This document shows positions 1 to 5,081 of a DNA stretch of 9,207 nucleotides, one piece after another; the stretch's first letter is position 1; every line of letters starts with the position of its first letter. The stretch spans positions 1-9,207 of the forward strand of contig JANXWU010000176.1 of NCBI GenBank assembly GCA_025350985.1. Reading direction: 5' to 3'. This DNA comes from Spartobacteria bacterium. Its GTDB lineage: Bacteria > Verrucomicrobiota > Verrucomicrobiia > Chthoniobacterales > Chthoniobacteraceae. A model generated the notes under the pieces. It was not told the origin of the DNA, did no database searches, and saw only the letters and a list, made by a program, of their open reading frames with translations. Position numbers and translations under genes: made by a program.

Positions 1-1
1 C

Positions 2-157
2 GGCCAGATCGGCGACCGGCTCACGATCATGAATTTCGCAGCGTTCTCAGCCGCCGAAGCCGCCGGTCATAAACCACGCGTGCTCGTTTTGAACGAAAAG
101 AACGAAACCGTGCGTTTCGACGGGGGCACGTCCGCACCCGAATTGAAAGTGATTTGA
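2..157 (+). CDS. 3' end of an unrecognised protein (partial)
   Basis: Reading from base 2, the window opens inside a + strand frame that stays open for 51 codons and ends at TGA 155-157. The visible tail runs from GQIGDRLTIM to the C-terminal APELKVI and is of mixed, soluble-looking composition, with no transmembrane segment or motif that I recognise. The 5' part lies outside the window, so no function can be given. Only ten bases separate its stop from the ATG of the next gene on the same strand, which suggests that the two are co-transcribed. Coding status rests on the open frame, the GC-rich third positions like those of its neighbours, and the tight junction with a convincing downstream gene. 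Confidence 0.6.
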   Translation, partial: GQIGDRLTIMNFAAFSAAEAAGHKPRVLVLNEKNETVRFDGGTSAPELKVI

Positions 158-167
158 AGCACGCGCC

Positions 168-653
168 ATGACGACCCAGCAAATCCTGTTGCACCCATTC
201 ACGCTCGGGCTTGGGCTCGGGCTCGTTTTCACCGCACTCGCGCTTTATCGGATTTTCCGTCTCAAGCTCGACATCACGCGCCTGAAACGCCACCTCAGCG
301 ACAAGCTGGAAATCGAAGCCGACTCGCACAACAAGCTGAAACGCGATCTGGACGGGCTGCGGAAAGAAAACGAAAACATGCGCGTGAAAGTCGCGGGCTT
401 TAACGAAATGCCCGACCGCAAACTTCAGCGCGATTTGGAAATTTTCGCCCGCGCCGAAAAGCGGATGCTCATCAATGTGCCCGGCTTTGCGCCTGCTTGG
501 GAAAATGCCAAGCACGCGGCGCACACCGAAATCGAGGACGAGGAGTCTGGCAAGAGCGTCTCGAAGCGCGTCTTCGCGAAATTTTTCGCCGCACCCGGCA
601 AGGATGACAAAGCGCTTCCTTCGACCGAGCAGCCTGCGGTGCCGGAAATTTAG
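168..653 (+). CDS. Small membrane-anchored coiled-coil protein, function unknown
   Basis: This 161-residue protein starts at ATG 168, ten bases after the preceding stop. Residues about 9-29 form one hydrophobic helix (a GLGLGLVFTALAL core). The next stretch, about 31-75, is rich in Lys, Glu, Asp and Leu with heptad-like spacing and looks like a coiled coil. A region at about 88-112, with RDLEIFARAEKRM followed by VPGFAPAW, looks more globular. The tail from about 120 is acidic, then Lys/Pro-rich and probably disordered. The basic residues just after the helix (RIFRLK) suggest that the coiled coil is cytoplasmic. Topology of this kind fits a scaffold or envelope-associated factor, but I do not recognise a named family. 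It is convergent with the response-regulator gene. Confidence 0.75.
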   Translation: MTTQQILLHPFTLGLGLGLVFTALALYRIFRLKLDITRLKRHLSDKLEIEADSHNKLKRDLDGLRKENENMRVKVAGFNEMPDRKLQRDLEIFARAEKRMLINVPGFAPAWENAKHAAHTEIEDEESGKSVSKRVFAKFFAAPGKDDKALPSTEQPAVPEI

Positions 654-655
654 GC

Positions 656-702
656 CGGGCGGAAGCGAGAAGTCTGGACTGAGCGATCTCTCAAGCTGCC
701 CG
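656..702. terminator. Imperfect hairpin between convergent genes, possible bidirectional terminator
   Basis: The 37-base gap between the coiled-coil gene and the convergent receiver gene can fold imperfectly. CGGGC (656-660) pairs with GCCCG (698-702), AGC (664-666) with GCT (695-697), and GAGA (667-670) with TCTC (687-690), with small bulges and a 16-base loop. The right arm covers the receiver stop codon. No T-run follows on either strand, so this is not a classical intrinsic terminator. The position favours a terminator role, but the fold could be chance in GC-rich DNA. Confidence 0.2.
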
Positions 703-1137
703 CATCATCGATCGGAATTGCACGAAGCTGATCGTCTCGATCAGATCGTCCACATGGAAAGGTTTGGGCAGCAGCGTGCCGTCCACCTTTTTCAGAAACT
801 CGTTCACCTTTGCGTCACCGCGATGCCCGGTGATGAACACGAAACGATCGCACAGGTATGGTTTCGCAGTTTGCACAGCGCGGTAAAACATGTCCCCCGC
901 CAGCTTGGGCATCATCATGTCACAAACGACCACGCCGAAATCGCTGGCCATGACTTCGCGCACGCCTTCCACTCCGTTGTGAACGGCGGTGACCTCGAAG
1001 TCGTGCGATTCGAGAAAATCCTTCAGCATCTGCTCGAACTGTTCATCGTCCTCCAACAGCAGAACTTTGATTTGGGGTTCCCGAGCGGGAACGGAAATCA
1101 CGGCGAGTGCGGGTGATGGCAAAATGGGCTGACTCAT
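691..1137 (-). CDS. Stand-alone response-regulator receiver (CheY-like)
   Basis: This 148-residue protein consists of a receiver domain (about 22-143) after a short Pro/Ala-rich N-terminus. Receiver landmarks are all visible: the acidic pair Asp30/Asp31 in LLLEDDE, the phospho-acceptor Asp73 in VVCDMMMP, Thr103 in FITGH, and Lys125 in LLPKPF followed by the usual Pro-Phe. No output domain follows, so it probably acts by protein-protein contact or as a phosphate shuttle. The frame is open further upstream to 1395, but that extension lies over the kinase C-terminus on the same strand and looks non-coding. ATG 1137, just before the first receiver-like sequence, is therefore preferred. It is last in the minus-strand block, 77 bases after the kinase stop. 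No histidine kinase is visible, so its phosphate donor is unknown. Confidence 0.9.
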   Translation of the reverse strand: MSQPILPSPALAVISVPAREPQIKVLLLEDDEQFEQMLKDFLESHDFEVTAVHNGVEGVREVMASDFGVVVCDMMMPKLAGDMFYRAVQTAKPYLCDRFVFITGHRGDAKVNEFLKKVDGTLLPKPFHVDDLIETISFVQFRSMMRAA

Positions 1138-1214
1138 TCTCACGACTACAAAGCACCCGGTATGCCATCGCCGCCACGGAGGCCTCTCTCCAGACAAACT
1201 GCGGCTCGCATAAC
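1138..1214 (-). other. Kinase-receiver intergenic spacer
   Basis: This is a 77-base spacer within the minus-strand block. No strong promoter, terminator hairpin or small frame is evident. It is the longest gap in the block apart from the start of the sigma gene, so the receiver could be transcribed with the kinase or from a weak promoter here. Confidence 0.35.
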
Positions 1215-3728
1215 CTACGGTCCGGCTTCGGAAACCAACACACAGCGAAAGCCAAAAATCACGTCGCGCTCGCCGTGGTCGATCACGTTGCGATACGAGG
1301 AAAGCAGCTCGCCGCGCAGCACCGTCGCCCACGATCCGCCCCGCAGCACGCCCCATCGGCTGCCCGGCTTGTAGGCATCGAAACACCATTCCCACACGTT
1401 CCCGCCGACATCGAAAAGTCCCAACCGGTTCGCCTTGAAACTGCCGGCGGGTGAGGTTGTGGGATAGCCGTCGCTGTAACCGTCAATCGCCTGGCTGCGC
1501 GGCTTTTTCATCGACGCATCGGCGTAATTGCCCGCACCCGCCGGCGGCGGCCACTGCCGGCCCCACGGATACTCGCCTTTGATCTTGCCATCGCGCGTCT
1601 CTGGCGTCGCGCCGCCCTCATCCGGCAGACCGGCAGCCTGACTCCATTCTTTGTCCGTGGGCAGACGATAGCTTTGACCTTCATCGAGGAAGTTTTCGCG
1701 TCGCTCTTTTTCGGTGAGCCATTGGCAAAAATCCAGCGCGTCCTGCCAGTTCACCCTCACCACTGGATGCGTCTCGCCTTGCTCGAAGTCAGGTTTCTCA
1801 ACCGTCCGCGAAACCGCCCGGCAAAAGACTTCCCAGTCTTTGACGCGGGTTTTCCAGACGCACATTCGCACCAGTCCCACGGGCACGAATTTCATTCCGA
1901 GAGAGTTTTTCCACGGCGCTCCGGGTTCGGGACTGAGACGCTTTTCAAGCCGCGACGCCAGAAAAGTCTGCTGCTTCGGCTGCACATTTCCTTTGAGCGT
2001 CATGGTCTTGAAACCAGCCAGCCTCAACTCGAACGCGGCCTCACCCGGCTTCACGTCTTCGAGCAGCAGCGGCGTTTTTCCCAGTTCCCTGCCCTCGGAA
2101 AAAATCCCGGCCCCGCCCGGCGAACTTGTGATTTTCACGCTGCCGTTTCCGAAATCGAACCCAACCGGCGTCGAGCGGTTTTTCACCACCACCACGCTCT
2201 GCCGCTGCTCCGGCCAGCCGTCAAACTTCGCCGCCAAATCGTGCGCGCCGGCGGGCAGTTCGATTTCCACCGGCGACTTCCCGCGCGGTTTGCCGTCGGC
2301 GAAAATCTCCGCGTCCGAGGGCTCGCTCGTCACCGCCACTTTGCCGGTGGCGAAGTCAAAGGCCTTGATCGCGATCTCGCCGCGTTTGATTTCAATCCGT
2401 TCGCGCAACTCCCATTCGTCGCGCCTTGCCACCAGTTCGTAGGCCCCGGTTGGCAGATCGCGCAGCGTCGCCGGCGTCGCCCCACGCTGCGCCGCTTCGT
2501 TTTCACCCCGCAACTCAAACTGCGCGCCCGCCGGTTCCGAGGTGATTTGCAGCGAACCTTTGCTCCGCTGCAATTTGAAGGGCGGCAAATCGAGCGGCTT
2601 TTTCGTCGCGATTTCCATCTGCGTTTCCACCGGCTCGTAACCGGCCAGCATCACGCGCAGCAAATATTTTCCCGGCTCGATGCCGTCGAATTTGGCCGGA
2701 CTGCTTTTCATCCGGTCGCCCAGCAAAACCATAGCCCCCGCAGGCTCGGTTTGAATGGTGGCGGAAACGCGCGCGACCACTTCGTTCCGTTTTTCCACCG
2801 GCTTGGTCCCGCGGTTTTTCCCGACCAACACCGCCGCCATCGTGGCGACGATCGCACAGCCGATCAGCGCCGGAATCCAGCCCGCGCGCCGCCGCCGCAT
2901 CGACTCGCCCTTTTCCAGCCGGAGCAAATCCGCTCGCAACTCCTCCGCGCTCGCGTAGCGCTTCGCCGGATCGTTCGCGCACGCCTTCAACAAAAGGTCG
3001 TTGAGCTGCAATAGCTGGGGCTTGTCCGAGCGCTCGTCGAGATTCGTGCTCACCGCCGGAAATTCCATCCGGTCTTTGCCCATGCTGATTTCGTAGAGCA
3101 GCTTGCCAAGGCTGTAGATATCGGCCTGCGCAGTCCCCGGCCCTTCCGGCGGGACGTAGCCTTCGGTGCCGACAAACGACCGCTGTCCACTCGTCGCCAC
3201 GAGTCCGATGTCCGCCAGCTTCGGCTCGCCACCGACGAAAATGATGTTCGACGGCTTGATGTCGCGATGCGCCAAGCCCCGCGCGTGCAGCACGCTCAAC
3301 GCTTCGGCGAGCGACAAGCCGAGCCGGACGCACTCCGCGACCGGCAGCGCGCGATGGGTTTGGATTTCTGCATCGAGCGTTTTCGGGGAGTAATGAATCG
3401 GATCGATTTCCTGGCCGGTGCTTTGGTCGTCGGCCAGTTCCATCACGTAGTAAAAAAATCCGGCCGCCTCGTTTTTGCCGACGTGCAAAATGTCCACGAA
3501 CCCGTGATGCGCCCGCGAGATCGGCTCGAATGCTGACATGCCGGCGAACTCGCGATTGAACGCGCGCTCGTTTTCAAAGGTGCTGCGATGCACCAGCTTC
3601 ACCGCCCGCAAGGCACCCGTCAGGCTGCGCGCGAGCCAGATCTCGCCGTACGATCCGCGACCGATCACGCGCAAAACTTCGTGGTCGGGAATGGCGGGAG
3701 CCACAGGCTTGATGATTGCGTTGGCCAT
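1215..3728 (-). CDS. Membrane Ser/Thr protein kinase with PEGA repeats and an FGE-like (SUMF1) domain
   Basis: This 837-residue sensor kinase has a cytoplasmic kinase domain at about 16-272. It shows the glycine loop IGRGSYGEIW (22-31), Lys44 in AVK, candidate helix-C Glu60, the catalytic loop HRDIKPSN (154-161) and metal-binding Asp173, here in DIG rather than DFG. The activation segment ends in GTEGYVPPEG. A basic run (RRRR, 278-281) precedes one transmembrane helix (about 284-303), which places the rest in the periplasm. That part has four PEGA-type beta repeats (about 322-388, 391-458, 463-526 and 529-592), with signatures such as TSEPAGA, LPAGAHDL and LAGFKT. A SUMF1/FGE-like domain follows (about 602-832), with YRLPTDKEW, GLFDVGGNVWEW, LRGGSW and GFRC. 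The region after GGSW lacks the two FGE active-site cysteines, so it is more likely a binding domain than an enzyme. The ATG lies 15 bases after the nucleotidyltransferase stop. Confidence 0.93.
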   Translation of the reverse strand: MANAIIKPVAPAIPDHEVLRVIGRGSYGEIWLARSLTGALRAVKLVHRSTFENERAFNREFAGMSAFEPISRAHHGFVDILHVGKNEAAGFFYYVMELADDQSTGQEIDPIHYSPKTLDAEIQTHRALPVAECVRLGLSLAEALSVLHARGLAHRDIKPSNIIFVGGEPKLADIGLVATSGQRSFVGTEGYVPPEGPGTAQADIYSLGKLLYEISMGKDRMEFPAVSTNLDERSDKPQLLQLNDLLLKACANDPAKRYASAEELRADLLRLEKGESMRRRRAGWIPALIGCAIVATMAAVLVGKNRGTKPVEKRNEVVARVSATIQTEPAGAMVLLGDRMKSSPAKFDGIEPGKYLLRVMLAGYEPVETQMEIATKKPLDLPPFKLQRSKGSLQITSEPAGAQFELRGENEAAQRGATPATLRDLPTGAYELVARRDEWELRERIEIKRGEIAIKAFDFATGKVAVTSEPSDAEIFADGKPRGKSPVEIELPAGAHDLAAKFDGWPEQRQSVVVVKNRSTPVGFDFGNGSVKITSSPGGAGIFSEGRELGKTPLLLEDVKPGEAAFELRLAGFKTMTLKGNVQPKQQTFLASRLEKRLSPEPGAPWKNSLGMKFVPVGLVRMCVWKTRVKDWEVFCRAVSRTVEKPDFEQGETHPVVRVNWQDALDFCQWLTEKERRENFLDEGQSYRLPTDKEWSQAAGLPDEGGATPETRDGKIKGEYPWGRQWPPPAGAGNYADASMKKPRSQAIDGYSDGYPTTSPAGSFKANRLGLFDVGGNVWEWCFDAYKPGSRWGVLRGGSWATVLRGELLSSYRNVIDHGERDVIFGFRCVLVSEAGP

Positions 3729-3743
3729 GCCGCTGGGCGCAGG

Positions 3744-4196
3744 TTATCCCGCCCGGTTTTTCAAACGCAGCACTTCTTCCAGCAACGGAAGGTGGGCGAT
3801 GTCCTTCGGCCTGCGGATCGCGGTTTTGCTTTTGATGATCGATTGGAGGGGCAGCACAGCCACGCGCGCTCCATGCAATTCGATCCGCACCGCCTTCTTG
3901 AATTCCGAGGCGAAACTTCGCAATCCGTCGATGCGGTAAAGGAAATTGACCAGCGTGTCATCGCTCAGAGCCACGACCGTCCGCGCCAGGATGGTCGCCC
4001 CGAGTCGCTGACAAAGGTCCAAGACCTTGACGTATTGCCTTTCCGGCAGATCGATCCAGAGGTCTGTGTCGAGGGTTGTCGCAGGGACGCCTTGCAAAAT
4101 CGCCGCCGTCATTCCGGCAATTTGAAACCGAATTTTTTCCTCTCCGAGCGCGTGGATAAGCCGAGCGATCGGAGGAAGCCCATGTGCATGTCCCAC
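3744..4196 (-). CDS. Nucleotidyltransferase-like protein (pol-beta fold, antitoxin/AbiEii-like)
   Basis: From GTG 4196 this is a 150-residue protein with the core signature of minimal nucleotidyltransferases. The strand RFQIAGMTAAILQG (23-36) is followed by TTLDTDLWIDL (40-50), giving the metal-binding pair Asp43 and Asp45. The usual Gly-Gly or Gly-Ser before the helix is Gly28-Met29. A basic segment near the C-terminus (KSKTAIRRPKDIAHLPLLEE) resembles the tail of uncharacterised nucleotidyltransferases often annotated as AbiEii/MNT-like. The start is uncertain. ATG 4112 overlaps the upstream stop in an ATGA junction, but it would remove the first core strand and Gly28, so GTG 4196 is preferred. 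No ATG exists further upstream until 4592, which would run through the small gene and part of the sigma gene. It is sandwiched between a sigma factor and a kinase. No catalytic activity or substrate can be assigned. Confidence 0.78.
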   Translation of the reverse strand: MGHAHGLPPIARLIHALGEEKIRFQIAGMTAAILQGVPATTLDTDLWIDLPERQYVKVLDLCQRLGATILARTVVALSDDTLVNFLYRIDGLRSFASEFKKAVRIELHGARVAVLPLQSIIKSKTAIRRPKDIAHLPLLEEVLRLKNRAG

Positions 4197-4345
4197 CGTT
4201 CTTGCGGAGTCGCTGAAAGGCTTCGGGCGAACAGGATTCGTTCGTGCTCGCTCAGTTTGGGATCGCTCTCGAGCTTTTTGAGCATCCGCTCGAATCGTCT
4301 TTTTTTTTCCACTGCCGCGAAGTTTACACGGCTTCCAACGGGCAA
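4109..4345 (-). CDS. Small 78-residue protein overlapping the nucleotidyltransferase gene
   Basis: This short basic protein has a helical N-terminal half (KKRRFERMLKKLESD, then LSEHERILFARSL) and a second half carrying TPQERWDMHMGFLRSLGL and RKKFGFKLPE. I do not know a named family, although the arrangement resembles small partner proteins encoded next to nucleotidyltransferases. The start is uncertain. TTG 4345 directly follows an in-frame TGA, and alternatives are GTG 4312 and ATG 4285; none has a clear ribosome-binding site. The gene overlaps the nucleotidyltransferase by about 88 bases if that starts at GTG 4196, or by an ATGA junction if it starts at 4112. Both imply translational coupling. 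Nine consecutive A residues on the coding strand (4308-4300) lie near the N-terminus. The sigma stop is 15 bases upstream of the TTG. Confidence 0.6.
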   Translation of the reverse strand: MPVGSRVNFAAVEKKRRFERMLKKLESDPKLSEHERILFARSLSATPQERWDMHMGFLRSLGLSTRSERKKFGFKLPE

Positions 4346-4360
4346 TCAATCCGCGTGCAA

Positions 4361-4984
4361 CTACGGCCGCGCGCGCTCGAGGCTGCCGATTTCCTTTTTT
4401 AACAGCGACGACACGCGGTGCTTGGCCAGATAAACCTGCGCGATGCTCACGCGCAATTCGTCGGCCACTTTGCGCGCGGGCCACTGCTTGAGCACGTAGC
4501 AATCGAAGATTTGGTACTGCTTCGGATCGACTTTTTTCTTCACGCGCTCGGTCGCCGTGCGCAGCAGATTTTTTCGCCACTCCTCGTCCCACACCGCGTC
4601 GAAGTTAAACTCGGCGGCATCGGGCAGGCGCTCAATCGTCGCCGTGCGCCGTGTGCCTCTGGAGGTGCTCCGGCTGGAAACCTGCGCGGGTTTGCGCTTG
4701 CGAAACTGATCGCCGATGCGCCAGCGCGTGATGTTTAAAAGCCAGCCTTTGAACGAACCGATCGCCGGATCGTATTTCAACTGCTCGATCTTTTTCGCGA
4801 CGGTGATGAGCGTCTCCTGCACCACCTCCTGCGCTTCGGTCTCGGTGAGCCCCGCCTTGCGCGCCGCCCCGTGAATCAGCTTCCAGTAGGCGTCGAAAAA
4901 TTCCTGCCAGCGCTTCTGGTCGCCCCAATCGCCGAGCCGCTCGACGAGGCTGCGGCGGGTGGCGAGAAAAGTGGCGCGGGTCAT
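4361..4984 (-). CDS. ECF-type RNA polymerase sigma factor
   Basis: This 207-residue sigma-70-family protein would direct RNA polymerase to a dedicated promoter set. Region 2 spans about 25-98. It includes WQEFFDAYWKLIHGAARKAG, then TEAQEVVQETLITVAKK (region 2.2, core-polymerase contact), then FKGWLLNITRWRIGDQFRKRK (78-98), the -10 recognition part. A variable Ser/Thr/Arg-rich linker follows (about 99-130). Region 4 spans about 137-200, with the helix-turn-helix ARKVADELRVSIAQVYLAKHRV for -35 recognition. ATG 4984 is chosen because the frame upstream to 5161 lacks family features and would overlap the divergent gene. The usual acidic DAED stretch reads EAQE (50-53). No anti-sigma gene follows; the operon instead contains a transmembrane Ser/Thr kinase, as in kinase-linked ECF groups. 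It is first in the minus-strand block. Confidence 0.9.
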   Translation of the reverse strand: MTRATFLATRRSLVERLGDWGDQKRWQEFFDAYWKLIHGAARKAGLTETEAQEVVQETLITVAKKIEQLKYDPAIGSFKGWLLNITRWRIGDQFRKRKPAQVSSRSTSRGTRRTATIERLPDAAEFNFDAVWDEEWRKNLLRTATERVKKKVDPKQYQIFDCYVLKQWPARKVADELRVSIAQVYLAKHRVSSLLKKEIGSLERARP

Positions 4985-5081
4985 GAGGTTGCCGGTCAGA
5001 GATAGCACATTCGCGCTGGGAGACGCCGCGCAAAAATAATCCGCAGTTCGCTGAAAGATTCGCCGGCGTCGCACCGTATCG
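4985..5081. promoter_or_regulatory. Divergent intergenic region between sigma factor and macroglobulin genes
   Basis: These 97 bases separate the minus-strand sigma gene from the plus-strand macroglobulin gene and must carry, or adjoin, the promoters of both unless transcription enters from outside. It contains an AT-richer patch (5032-5041, AAAAATAATC). I could not find a convincing housekeeping -35/-10 pair on either strand, and neither start codon has a strong Shine-Dalgarno sequence here. Confidence 0.45.

Noticed and set aside
1674..3014. 446-codon plus-strand open frame opposite the kinase gene
   Set aside because: The His/Arg/Phe-rich composition is typical of an antisense shadow. The minus-strand kinase, PEGA and SUMF1 motifs explain the region.
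4109..4345. Small protein as a HEPN toxin partnered with the nucleotidyltransferase
   Set aside because: The characteristic R-x(4-6)-H motif is not present. The nearest, RWDMH, has only three residues between Arg and His.
4197..4592. Upstream extension of the nucleotidyltransferase frame to ATG 4592
   Set aside because: The extra 132 residues are Arg/Ala-rich and run through the small gene and the sigma factor's region 4 in another frame.
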